From NCBI GenBank assembly GCA_014529385.2, contig CM043946.1, positions 36,298,558 through 36,358,557 of the forward strand: a stretch of 60,000 bases of DNA, given 5' to 3'. This stretch comes from Adiantum capillus-veneris. Lineage: Eukaryota > Streptophyta > Polypodiopsida > Polypodiales > Pteridaceae. Position numbers and translations under genes: made by a program. The notes below the pieces were generated by a model, which ran no database searches, was not told where the DNA came from, and was given only the letters and a program-made list of their open reading frames with translations. Positions 52,783 through 58,764 of the stretch are shown piece by piece (position 1 is the stretch's first letter; each line of letters begins with the position of its first letter).

Positions 52783-55344
52783 AAAATAACCAAAAAAATG
52801 CAAGAAACTCTAAAAAATAGCAAGAAACGCTTGTGAAACCCTTAAAAACAGAGAAAATCAGCTTCGAAACTTTAAAAAACAGTAAAACACATATTTGAAA
52901 CCCTAAAAAACAGCAAAAAACAGTGATGGAACCCTAAAAACAGCCAAAAATGACGAAACCCTAAAAACAGCAAAAAAGAGGTGACAAAACCCTAAAAGCA
53001 GCAAGAGAGTCCAAACCCATGGGGGGGGGAGAGAGAGAGAGAGAGGGTATCAACCAAAACCTCTAAAAAGATAGGCATCTCTAAGCTGATGTGTAGAGAA
53101 AAACCACCCAAGAAGGTATGGGGCGTACCTTAAGAAGCACAAGACAGCATCAAAAGGAGCGTTGAAAATCCACCACTATACAAGAGATTGGACGATGGTG
53201 AGAAGAGGCTAAAGAACCTAACCAAAATGTTGCCATAGAAGATGCCCATCCAAGAGAAAGGGAACTGCTAATGGTATGCTATGAATGAAGTCCAAGAAAC
53301 CACCAGGCAACTGCAGAAAAAGCAGCTAAAAAGCAACACCAAAAGAGCAGGCGTAGGGTCAATATCGAAGCTGAAAAAGGAACCACCAACAAGGGAAGAA
53401 AGCACCACCAGTGAATGCCATGGCAGAAGCGAGAAGACCTCAAGTCAACCACCACATGGCCACTAAAGAGCACCACCAAAAGAGGGTCTAGTAAGGTCAA
53501 ACCCCCAAGAGAGAAAAAACAAGAAAGCGACAAAAAAGGAGTCACATCCATGCACTCACACCCATTCGGTCCAGACCATCTGCGTCTTCTTAGCAATCGG
53601 TGGCCATCGATCCTTTGCCAAAAGGTTCCAATTCAAGGCAACCACCGTCGGGAGTTCATAGGCATCATGAGCCTACATTCATAGCCACATCCATTGCAGA
53701 GGCGAGGATTCATCTAGATCTTCCATCATATGACTCTGCTCAAAACGATCCAAAACAGCAAATTACAGCCTCCTGTGTTTTTCTGCAGGTTTAGGGTTTC
53801 ACACCTTAAACTGCAAGAGATCACCAAGGGAGCCTCAGGAAGGCCTTGGGGTGCTTACACAGGACTTTGGGCGCTTGACAATGGCAAAACAGGAAATTAC
53901 AGCATGCTAAAATTGACCTGCAGCTCACCGGAAAGCTTCCAGAATGCAAGGGAAAGCGACCTTGACGTGTACTTTTGACCTACAGGGGTTTTGCGCCGTT
54001 ATGCTGGCAAAATTGGATCAAAAACCTGCAATTACAGCCATGGACAGGTTTGGACAGCTTGGTGAGATTTAGGTGAAAGCGTATGAATCGTTTATTTGCA
54101 ATACGAATAAAAAAATATCTAAAGGGGCACCAGTCTTTGGGCCTACAAGGTGTCATTGTCTACTTGGAAGCACTCTAGCTGCCAAGCCGTGTTTTTGTCT
54201 TAAGTGTAAATTCCAATCACAAGTTTATCGTGAAGTTCCTCTGTGTCGTAAGGTTTAAACCGTTTAAAAGATCGGGTGAAAAGCTGAAGACTACCGCCCT
54301 ACAGGCCAGTTTCACAAAGCCCACAAATCCCAACACGCAAATAGTAGATAAGGTTCTCATTTGAGATTTTGAACCATCTCCCCCTTGAGAGAGGACGTTG
54401 AAGGGTTCTAATTTGAGACATCAAGTGCTCCCTCAAAGAAATACAAGAATAAATTCTTTGAATTTGACTGATTAACTCATCCAGAAAATGTAGACCACGC
54501 AATCCAAGCACATTCGATTTCCATCCTTGAATGGATGCTTGTAAAGTCTACATCACAAAGTTTGGACATACGAAAGATTTAAGATGCAAGTTTTGTTCTG
54601 GAAAATGTCAAAAGAGAAGCAATTCCTGTATCTAGAGAGTCAACAATTTCCCTCCTCCTTTTTAAGTGTTTGCATGGCACTCTTCAAGAGCTTGGCATAC
54701 GAAGGGCTAGAGTCTACACCTACAAGCCCTATAGTTTTCCTTATTTTGATTTAATTAATAGTAAATTGCAGTTTACCATAAGGTACATAACCTTCTGGTG
54801 TTTTTTTATAAGGAGTTCCACGCTCGAGACATAAGGATAGAATGTGAAAAAACAGTAACTAGTTGTTTCACCCCTTGGAAACACGTTTCCTTGGTTCAAG
54901 ACCCCAAACAACTCTAAGGTCATTTCTTATCACAAATAGACTGTCATTGATAATAATCATTCCAAATCTGTCTCTCCCAACATACTCTTTAACATGGAAG
55001 GACGAAAGGAAATCTTTGGTAGCTCCCTAGAACATGATGAAAACAGCATAGAGAAATTTGTTAAACTAGCAACCAACCATGTGAGGTGCCGAAATAGTTG
55101 CTTCGTATCCTGTCAAAATAGTCAAAAGTAACAAGCCATCTTTATTCATTGGCCCTTACAAATTATAGCTTAAAACTTTATTGCTACATAGATGTAAAAG
55201 AATACGTAAAATGAGTGACAAGAATTGACAAACCTATTGGTTGAGGAGAATCAGCATATGGAGGACTGTTGGATAAGACAAAGTCTGCTCTGTCAATTTC
55301 CTTCATTGCCTGTGCCGCTGCAGCTGATGTGAGTATATTATTCC
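32626..55344 (-). CDS. PIMT: protein-L-isoaspartate O-methyltransferase (PIMT), seven of probably eight exons
   Basis: The spliced coding segments are 55234-55344, 55078-55109, 37947-38051, 37596-37719, 37422-37493, 37269-37345 and 32626-32709. Every junction has GT...AG and the phases chain perfectly (1, 0, 0, 1, 1, 0). PIMT repairs isomerised aspartyl residues in aged proteins, using S-adenosylmethionine. The protein shows the PIMT N-terminal signature ([20 protein letters not shown]), SAM motif I ([16 protein letters not shown]), [10 protein letters not shown], motif II ([12 protein letters not shown]), motif III ([12 protein letters not shown]), and the C-terminal [11 protein letters not shown] to GVRYVPL. 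The set is diagnostic and has no stop. Exon 1 (the initiator Met and about 20-40 residues) is not found and is probably right of the window, beyond the gypsy insertion. The protein ends right after VPLI, a few residues shorter than usual plant forms, which continue with a Thr-Ser-Arg-like tail. Introns 3 (17,026 bp) and 7 (4,559 bp) are filled with transposons. Confidence 0.93.
32788..35650 (-). mobile_element. LINE-A fragment 3 inside PIMT intron 7
   Basis: It has the same 3' UTR motif as the other LINE-A copies, with a tail in ATGAAATG repeats instead of a pure (GA)n. The ORF2 C-terminus lies at 33400-33900 and an RT block at 34224-35101 ([40 protein letters not shown]). The region between endonuclease and RT reaches about 35650, where homology stops. 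RT retains YADD, but frameshifts separate its parts and the FRKAF motif is damaged (FCKAS). It is a 5'-truncated, inactive copy inserted in the same orientation as PIMT. Confidence 0.85.
35741..36003 (+). mobile_element. LINE-B endonuclease fragment
   Basis: A plus-strand frame reads [20 protein letters not shown], then after an extra ~30 residues [13 protein letters not shown]. This parallels [17 protein letters not shown] and [13 protein letters not shown] of the intact LINE-B at 46.9-47.0 kb. The catalytic D-x-N is changed to D-P-N. It is an old fragment in opposite orientation to the surrounding LINE-A. Confidence 0.65.
35949..36530 (-). mobile_element. LINE ORF2 C-terminal (zf-RVT) fragment
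   Basis: The minus strand reads [20 protein letters not shown], then LPVGTWEA, a stop, then [11 protein letters not shown]. This is the pattern of the zinc-binding region after LINE RT. The stop, and the loss of the H..C half in recognisable form, show decay. It is not alignable by eye to LINE-A, so it is a separate family (perhaps LINE-B/D-like). Confidence 0.6.
36531..36731. repeat. tandem duplication, ~108-bp unit, in PIMT intron 7
   Basis: GGAAATCATGTGGTGATTAA at 36531 recurs at 36639 as GGAAATCGTGTGGTGATTAA, followed by matching sequence to GTATGGATGG. A few substitutions and one A deletion are present. Confidence 0.92.
37269..37345 (-). CDS. PIMT: PIMT exon 7
   Basis: 77 bp, acceptor ATGGTAG, consensus donor GTAAGT. 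It encodes [20 protein letters not shown], then GRSLQ, the post-motif III strand of the Rossmann fold. Confidence 0.93.
37422..37493 (-). CDS. PIMT: PIMT exon 6
   Basis: 72 bp, acceptor AACAATAG, donor GTACCCTA. It encodes [20 protein letters not shown], then AAA. DG.LGY and APYD.IHVGAAA are family hallmarks. The usual V-G-D-G before this point reads S-S-D-G here. Confidence 0.92.
37596..37719 (-). CDS. PIMT: PIMT exon 5
   Basis: 124 bp, acceptor TTGCTTAAG, donor GTAAAAAA. It encodes [17 protein letters not shown], then a basic helix ([16 protein letters not shown]) and QLSIH. The acidic E of GVEH is the expected ribose-binding position. Confidence 0.93.
37947..38051 (-). CDS. PIMT: PIMT exon 4 (SAM motif I)
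   Basis: 105 bp, phase 0 at both ends, acceptor GACATGCAG, donor GTAATAAC. It encodes [15 protein letters not shown] followed by [18 protein letters not shown], the AdoMet-binding glycine-rich loop. Confidence 0.94.
38850..40845 (-). mobile_element. small non-coding LTR retroelement (diverged LTR pair) in PIMT intron 3
   Basis: Two related blocks, about 38850-39201 and 40335-40845, share TGTTTGGCTC/GAGTTTGGCTC, CATATTTGAAGGCAC/CATATTTAAAGGCAC, GATGGATCCTCC/GATGGGTCCTCC and the end GTGACA. On the minus strand both begin TGTCAC. Inside the right block the minus strand has TTTAAATATG (TATA-like) and AATAAA. Just beyond it, GAGTGGTTCAGAGCAC resembles a tRNA-Met primer site. About 1.1 kb between the LTRs encodes only a tiny acidic frame ([19 protein letters not shown]), so it is non-autonomous (TRIM/LARD-like). 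Divergence indicates age. LTR ends are approximate. Confidence 0.5.
39560..39600 (+). promoter_or_regulatory. TATA-like promoter element inside the small LTR element
   Basis: ACCCTATATAAGTAGGCATG on the plus strand is a good TATA box with a short GC-containing downstream leader. It may mark a solo LTR (plus orientation) nested in the element. No second copy is in the window to confirm this. Confidence 0.35.
41221..41253. repeat. (GA)n tract at the 3' end of LINE-A copy 4
   Basis: Pure GA run that continues into GATGAAATGAAATGTTATAT, the LINE-A terminus on the minus strand. Confidence 0.95.
41540..42480 (-). pseudogene. LINE-A ORF2 C-terminal region
   Basis: It contains FGIPA-like linker sequence, the zinc-binding stretch [20 protein letters not shown], then [20 protein letters not shown] and [21 protein letters not shown] frameshift near 41890 joins it to [20 protein letters not shown]. 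This conserved C-terminus recurs in the copies at 31 kb and 33 kb and allows family assignment. Confidence 0.85.
42460..43607 (-). pseudogene. LINE-A ORF2 reverse transcriptase
   Basis: In order: [20 protein letters not shown] and [20 protein letters not shown] (43607-43329), [36 protein letters not shown] and [20 protein letters not shown] (D in motif A), [20 protein letters not shown], and [19 protein letters not shown] (YIDD box) in 43368-42835. Then comes [18 protein letters not shown] in 42738-42460. Catalytic residues survive, but the frame is broken at about 43350, 42830 and 42470. The [10 protein letters not shown] type of RT differs from the L1-like type of LINE-B. Confidence 0.87.
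44285..44300. repeat. target-site duplication of LINE-B, left copy
   Basis: AACATAGTCCACTGTA, matching the right copy at 51058-51073 (AACATAGTCCATTGTA) at 15 of 16 positions. Confidence 0.92.
44402..44435. repeat. poly-C runs in the LINE-B leader
   Basis: C22 at 44402-44423, then A, then C11 at 44425-44435, within a C-rich leader (44330-44540). Confidence 0.95.
44664..46565 (+). pseudogene. LINE-B ORF1 (nucleic-acid-binding protein) with two frame changes
   Basis: The start [16 protein letters not shown] leads into a DUF4283-like domain ([28 protein letters not shown]). A one-base deletion near 44915 moves the frame to [36 protein letters not shown] and a CCHC knuckle ([14 protein letters not shown], about 45322-45363). 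A proline/glutamine-rich linker follows. A +1 change in the C-rich stretch 45700-45800 leads to a last domain: [63 protein letters not shown]1p would coat the LINE RNA. The two changes cancel, so the downstream frame is restored. The final ~190-residue domain is unfamiliar. The stop overlaps the ORF2 start (ATGA at 46562). Confidence 0.85.
46562..50914 (+). CDS. LINE-B ORF2: endonuclease, reverse transcriptase, zinc-binding domain (1450 aa, intact)
   Basis: Residues 1-248 form the AP-type endonuclease: [12 protein letters not shown], the catalytic LQEHH (E43), [14 protein letters not shown] (D150, N152), RIDRFYTS and SFSDHAPV. A coiled, Arg/Glu-rich linker (310-370) follows. RT covers about 470-780, with [53 protein letters not shown] (D611), [16 protein letters not shown] and [12 protein letters not shown] (DD at 716-717). 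The thumb contains [20 protein letters not shown]. Near residue 1250 lies the zf-RVT motif, with [19 protein letters not shown]. All catalytic residues are in place and there is no stop, so the protein should be active in target-primed reverse transcription. Translation may depend on reinitiation at the ATGA overlap with ORF1. Confidence 0.96.
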   Translation: MRIVSWNVQGLGGPQFQRQRGRLRQELQRCLVGGEIDLLMLQEHHLSESRIRRCGQILRGRYDIFWSAAFGPGGIQGGVCMTIADSLQQAIVGRGIIVRGRAQWITMQVQGSLVGFLNIYAPNVASARAEFWSQIVESLPQVDQWCVGGDFNMLEDPSDRIGGSHATVHGVELAAWERFCMTLRVSDTWLHSGFVRPPESLAFSRSDRRVGGVNLSRIDRFYTSDHFSDLGGSVGILAGTSFSDHAPVILTVADRQRSGSTMLRIPERVLLDLALRERVEALWIEGMDSQAPPADRVASGLAQLSHFFLQESLARRAAAREEEQRLRRGIASLQRMQEQHPDSPWLEEQLQQARQELACTEERRLEFAFHRHASKWTQVGDRVTGVFFETVGPRHSHAKVNQLRRPDGSVVCEPEDMRAVATDFYRELLSAEPESERQDAYRERVWAQMPCLVTKEMRQRLELPLQLEELHTALRALPRGSCPGENGLTPSFFLEYWDLLGPDLCSAFQYILHTGVMPDSMSEGLIYLIPKEGGSLDEIRQLRPITILNSAYKILAKALSLRIQPLLESLIHGTQTGFVKERSILDNIFTFWEASALARLRGEDLVILLLDFEKAYDRVDWDFLEGTLRRMGFSEAWIRGVSALYRQAHSQVLLAGGRGERFMLTRSVRQGCPLAPFLFLFYAEAMSRFLVSQQVGLRGLALPIRGDELLDAEFADDSALYLEGQEANLHRCGQALETFCCASGALINWRKTVAFSVGSAPVPDWMPGEGFRWIPPGTAVRYLGCQVGLDLSPEQQIAPLLLSIRRKLLHWSSTRLSLVGRVVVANQVLLATMWYITSCWIFSSSCISQVERLIRNFLWSGRDTQIARAKVAWSVITLPCSQGGLGIIDPAQQSRALLGKFVVRGLLPGEEPWKEFLLQRLRARVPLAGGPWQPSTRWIFTELRRVGLSRRLEDRFAVSLLRSWELLRRGLEQRQPTCTEERLRQPLVWNPMVSTQGGHLVGSRPHVSWGPMAAGPARSLGDWLEFTGLSEEVQVVQLQGMRGVQSMCQDISESVPADWLTPLEPVAPRWMGAFTRLEVLISVKACSETVPALFFELQGGGRLQRVAVEAPQVAECCFQRIRVVGICRRTCVIDPDPAALETGHWRLWAWECCPLARVQWDPGEWLWRDPFSSADRPGVPFFQYIVRLGRHILAAHREARSAAARHWQEEGLTVEFLAAFWQRLWDSRQPRRVTLFQWLVAHRATAVGSWLVHCGLSAACTACDQLVESQRHCLWDCPSAQQVWLRVLRLMPALSTARQFTWGAAAWSTLTGPALQFELSSTSRMIVIQGGRPTLQPATDLTPQEWSSERAECWELISGLALWFIWRARCFRIFEARLVPPAETVRDFWLELIHTLRGQLEGLQGCSDRMRERREAFLRLWRPGPFYSMVQGVLRWHYCPPVWLFPPPIS
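51058..51073. repeat. target-site duplication of LINE-B, right copy
   Basis: AACATAGTCCATTGTA follows the poly(A) tail. One C/T difference from the left copy. Confidence 0.92.
51074..51756 (-). pseudogene. LINE-A ORF2 endonuclease (5' part), cut by LINE-B
   Basis: The ATG at 51756 opens [20 protein letters not shown], the standard start of AP-type LINE endonucleases, followed by VFFLETHE (catalytic E). A stop-free frame 51659-51165 continues with [20 protein letters not shown] and [14 protein letters not shown], and a shifted frame with [20 protein letters not shown], then STMDYV. The insertion of LINE-B falls immediately after STMDYV. The domain resumes at 44284 (SFIP, later [20 protein letters not shown]). 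Confidence 0.85.
51787..52690 (-). pseudogene. LINE-A ORF1 (coiled-coil RNA-binding protein)
   Basis: The first frame (52690-52259) opens [20 protein letters not shown] and forms a coiled coil ([40 protein letters not shown]). After a shift, 52335-52027 gives [20 protein letters not shown], an RRM-like strand. After a second shift, 51984-51787 gives [20 protein letters not shown] and VIVERHS, the C-terminal domain typical of L1-type ORF1p. Only about 30 bp separate it from ORF2. Confidence 0.82.
52717..52780. repeat. (GA)n tract at the 5' end of LINE-A copy 4
   Basis: Pure GA run of about 64 bp beginning right after the ORF1 leader (CAGTGGAGGGAGACCATGA). Confidence 0.96.
52781..53020 (-). 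repeat. degenerate ~30-36-bp tandem repeat rich in telo-box-like motifs
   Basis: Six or more copies of a unit like GAAACCCTAAAAACAGCAAA occur in a row (for example 52831, 52898, 52926, 52956, 52985). On the minus strand, which is the LINE-A sense strand, each reads TTTTTAGGGTTTC. This resembles the plant telo-box AAACCCTA found in promoters. It could be the outer part of the LINE-A leader or unrelated intron DNA. Confidence 0.7.
53021..54059. other. no gene seen
   Basis: PIMT intron sequence. Frames of 60-105 codons on both strands are basic and low-complexity with no domain. A GGGGGGGGGAGAGAGAG tract lies near 53025-53045. Confidence 0.5.
54060..54270 (+). repeat. fragment resembling the end of the gypsy-2 LTR
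   Basis: ATCTAAAGGGGCACCAGTCT, then TTGGGCC, parallels TACTGAAAGGGGCGCCAATC, then TTTGGGGCC, at 56480-56515 in the LTR of the gypsy element. It may be a decayed solo LTR in intron 3, with ends not defined. Confidence 0.4.
54271..55070 (-). other. weakly coding-like intron sequence, unrecognised
   Basis: Minus-strand fragments such as [20 protein letters not shown] and [20 protein letters not shown] look protein-like. They are in different frames with stops and match nothing I recognise. They may come from an old transposon. Confidence 0.3.
55078..55109 (-). CDS. PIMT: PIMT exon 3, a 32-nt microexon
   Basis: Acceptor TTTTGACAG and donor GTTGGTTGC flank 32 nt that complete a glycine codon and encode [10 protein letters not shown]. 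This is the highly conserved PIMT loop that precedes the SAM-binding domain. It sits 124 bp from exon 2 and 17 kb from exon 4. Confidence 0.9.
55234..55344 (-). CDS. PIMT: PIMT exon 2
   Basis: 111 bp between acceptor TTTGTGCAG and donor GTTTGTC. It encodes NNILTS, an alanine-rich [16 protein letters not shown] and [12 protein letters not shown], and ends in phase 1. The DSPQPIG motif is the PIMT substrate-side signature. Confidence 0.9.
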
Positions 55345-55479
55345 CTGCACAAACAGCAAATGGCAGAAGTTTGAACTGTTACACAAAACCATAATTTATA
55401 TTATAACAATAATGTAAAATTGCGGACAATAAGCAAGCTCTGATGCACAAGAGTGAGTAGTAGAGACTCGAGAGAAGAA

Positions 55480-55570
55480 ACATGGGGGGGGAAAGAAGGA
55501 AAGAAAGGTTATATTAATGTGTTCAGACTTCTAGCGGCAAAAAGAACTGGCTTATGAGACAAAACCACAT
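55480..55570 (-). mobile_element. LINE-A terminal fragment in PIMT intron 1
   Basis: GGTTATATTAATGTGTTCAG, then AAAAGAACTGGCTTATGAGA, parallels the LINE-A end TTATATTAACGTCTTCAAAA, then GGCC..ACCTATGAGACCA. It is preceded by GGGGGGGGAAAGAAGGAAAG. Only the 3' terminus remains before the gypsy LTR begins at 55579. Confidence 0.55.
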
Positions 55571-55578
55571 ACAAGTGA

Positions 55579-56633
55579 CTGTCACGAGGACGTGGCAATT
55601 GCTAACTTGAGTTGTTGGTTTCTTTCCGATGATTTTTGTTTAATTTTGGGGCCCTCTTTTTGAAGTTGCAAATGGCTGGACATTGTATGGCCAGTGTGAA
55701 ACGGCCGACGGCCGAGAGTTTCACCCGCAGTCGAGAAGGGCAAGTCGCCACGAGATGGTCGGGCCAGTCGGCAGTGGAATCCGAGCAATAAAAGGGTGTC
55801 TAGGCTCAGTTCAAAGTCATCTAGGCCCCTCGTGACACTTATAAGTTGGTGGGTACTAGGAAATTAACTCAAAAGAGGCATAAGGACACTTGGTGGCTCC
55901 TTGCTGATTCTGCTAAATCTACATGAAGAGGGGGCGCCCAAATTGAGAGAGGGGGCTGATTTGACTTGAGAAGTGCTACAATGTGTGTGTGAGTAGTGGG
56001 TGCAAATGATCACAGTTGTAATGGAAAGCTTGCCTTCTCCCTTGCTCTATGTAGCACGATGATTTGCTCTCACATCTCTCTCCCTGTCATCACAAAGTGA
56101 TGACGTGGCTACGGAGAGCAGAAACCCTAAAATTCTTGCTAACCCTAATTTTTGCCAAAAACCCTAATTTCCGAAAATCGCAGAGGCTTTATTAAAAAAA
56201 AAATTAATGATGAGCGACGCAAATCTTGCTTTTTCTCTACGCAATGAGAAAGAGAGAGAGAATGCTTTTGCTTTCAAGTTTTGACTCTCTGTGAGAGAGA
56301 GAGAGCAGTTGCTTTTGATTTGAAGCTTTTAGGACTCTGCTTTTGGGCATCCCTTGTAACCTTTAAATTAGTGGTGAGGGCCTCACTTCTCAGAGCATCT
56401 CAGAGCATCTGGACGCAGAGTCTGAGAGTGAATCCCGACCCACTCTCTTGTACTTTGAAATGATTAATATAAAAAGAAATACTGAAAGGGGCGCCAATCT
56501 TTGGGGCCAATATCTCTAGGCACGGAACTCCGTCGGGCCAGTGCAAATCTATTGTGATCTGTGAATTGTTTTGAAGTGGTTATTTGGTGCTGTCCTGATT
56601 GATTCTTGACTTGGAGTGTCCAAGTCTGTTACA
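55579..56633 (+). repeat. 5' LTR of gypsy-2
   Basis: It begins TGTCACGAGGACGTGGCAAT and ends CAAGTCTGTTACA (TG...CA), directly followed by the PBS. It includes AATAAA at 55786, several telo-box motifs (AAACCCTAAA, AACCCTAATT at 56122-56172) and polypurine GA runs. It shares its TGTCAC..GACGTGGC start with the small LTR element at 40.8 kb. Confidence 0.85.
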
Positions 56634-56646
56634 TGGGTATCAGAGC
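56634..56646 (+). promoter_or_regulatory. primer-binding site of gypsy-2 (initiator tRNA-Met type)
   Basis: TGGGTATCAGAGC, the usual TGGTATCAGAGC with one additional G, immediately after the LTR. Confidence 0.82.
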
Positions 56647-56704
56647 ACGGCCGATTTCTCTTCTACAGGAAATCCGATCCCCAATTTTTTTTTCCGCGGC
56701 ACCT

Positions 56705-58269
56705 ATGGCTTCACCCAAGGATCAGTCGACTCCCTCTACATCTGGAGATGCAGGCACGGATCACAACGAAGATTCAAACAGAGAGTATGGCCCGCCTCGG
56801 CCTACTCAGGCCGAGCAAAGAGAGATGACGCGTCGTCAATTGATCGGCGATACAACAAAGATGATGCTCAGTTTTGCGAAGGATCCGAATTTGGCAAAAT
56901 ATATGAGCGAGACTTCTTTTCAGGAAGTGCATGCGCAGTGACAGAAAACCACTACATCACCCCTGAAACCCGCTCTCAAGAAACCTTCTGATCACAAACA
57001 GTACTCAGAGAAGGAATTACAAGAGGTGGTTGATGCACGGATTGCTCAGCTTTTTGACGCGCAAAAGAAAGCCAAAAAGCACAGCAAAAAGCAAAAGAAA
57101 AGCACTGACTTCCCGGGATATTTGGGTCGTCAATCAACTTTTGATAAGGCAAAGAAACAGAAGAAGTGTGTTCGATTTGAAGGAGTACCCAGTTCTTCTT
57201 CTTCTTCTTTTGACAGTTCTTCTAGCTCTTCAGATTCGAGCAAAGAAGACAAAAAAGGTAAAAAGCGAAGCAAGAAACAAAGCTTCGGAAAGGGCAAGAA
57301 AAAGGCAAAGAAGAATAAATCTCGCCCAAAGACTGACAGTTCTACTGAGGACTCGTCTACAGACAGCTCAGCTTCTGATCATGGAAACTTTTATGCGAAC
57401 AAGAAGAATTTTTACAAAGCCAACCAGTATGACTTTCTCGAAGATAAAAGCAAGAAAGTCCGACAGTTTAAGGAGGGTGGCCACTCGATCAAGTTTAATA
57501 CTTTTCAGGATACTCAAATGCTTCGAAGGCTTTGTCTTTTATACAGCAGTTTGACATTGCTTTCGCGGGAGGATGCTATTCAGAGCACTCCAAGATTCGG
57601 AGAGCTACCTCTTATCTTAAGGGGAATGCTCATACTTGGTGGTCCACGCTTCTTTTAAACAAGAGTGCGCCAGTTAAATGGCTGAAATTTAAAAAGCTTT
57701 TAATTTCTTCTTGGTTGACGCAAGAATATGAACGAGATATACGAGCTGCTTGGAACCATCTTCGGATGACCAAGAAAGATACAATCAATGCTTATTGTGA
57801 AAGATTCTGGAGCTCTTTTCTACCCGCCTCTTCATTCAAGAAGATCTCATTCAGAGAACAGATTGAGCGGTTCACCTTGGGTCTACCTACAGAGATCCGA
57901 GATCACTGCTTGGAACAGAAGTCAACTTATATTCAGGAGTTGATGAGTCATGCGAAGCGGGGCTTTGCCATTCACTCTTGCAGTCTGACCTACCCCACAG
58001 ATGAGTCCATGGCACAACGACCCAAACAGACTTCTAGGAATGAAAGTAGAAAGAAAAAGAGCAACCCAGAGAAAACGGATGCACGACCCAAGCTTACTCC
58101 TGAGGAGAGAGCTCGCTTCATCAGAGAGGGGAAGTGCTTTGGATGCGGGGAACATGGACATATCTCCGCGAAGTGCCCTAAAAAGGCACAGAAAGAACAG
58201 AATGATAAAGACGACGACAGGCCTGAGAGTTCGAGAGCAACTGAGGAACGTGGCAGAAAAGGCAGATAG
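56705..58269 (+). pseudogene. gypsy-2 gag (one stop, one frameshift)
   Basis: It starts MASPKDQSTPSTSGDAGTDH. The N-terminal part runs to a TGA at 56939 (after SFQEVHAQ) and continues in the same frame through a lysine/serine-rich region (KKRSKKQSFGKGKKKAKKNK and an S-rich FDSSSSSSDSSKED) to about 57520. There a frameshift leads to the Gag core: FIQQFDIAFAGGCYSEHSKI, HTWWSTLLLN, SSWLTQEYERDIRAAWNHLR, FTLGLPTEIRDHCLEQ. The zinc knuckle CFGCGEHGHISAKC ends it. The long KS-rich insertion before the core is unusual for Gag. Confidence 0.85.
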
Positions 58270-58764
58270 AAAAACAGAACTGGTACCACATGGCATGGGA
58301 CCTGCACCGAATCTAATGAATGAAAGTACGCTTTTGGGGCAAAGTGAAGGATCAGGAAGCTCTTTTGAAGGAGCCAAGGCCAACTTCTTTTCACTTGGAA
58401 TTGGCGGCTCGATTTGGAAATTACGCCCGACAGACTGACGCCACAGGCGGAGGTAGTTCGATTGGCACCCGGATGGGATGTTGCCATTACACCAAGCATT
58501 GGCAAACTTCGTTTGCAATGACAGGGGTGTTCAGGACACACGAGTGACGTTCTACTCAGGATCCCTTGGTACCACAAGAACTACGCCGTGGTTGACTACC
58601 GGGCCAAGAAAGCGACTTTGATGAATGAAGGGCTTTGAGATTGTACTTGATGAACTTCAGTTTCTTACTCATTCTTTTGGGAGAGAACTGAACGATGGAT
58701 GAAGGTTGAATATGTTTTGACCTGATCAAAAGAACGCCAAGATTTTTCTCCACACTCATGCCGA
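58270..58764 (+). pseudogene. gypsy-2 protease remnant
   Basis: In the plus-strand frame around 58540-58625 the segment DVLLRIPWYHKNYAVVDYRA is the equivalent of the D.ILGM.WL..H.A.VD element that ends gypsy proteases. The catalytic D-S/T-G was not found, because the stretch 58270-58500 is scrambled by stops. Confidence 0.55.

Noticed and set aside
55582-55788. 68-aa minus-strand frame considered as PIMT exon 1
   Set aside because: It lies inside the gypsy LTR, has no PIMT-like motif and no donor in phase with exon 2.
57922-58577. Two minus-strand frames of about 195 codons opposite gypsy-2 gag
   Set aside because: Antisense shadows. The plus strand carries the recognisable Gag core and zinc knuckle.
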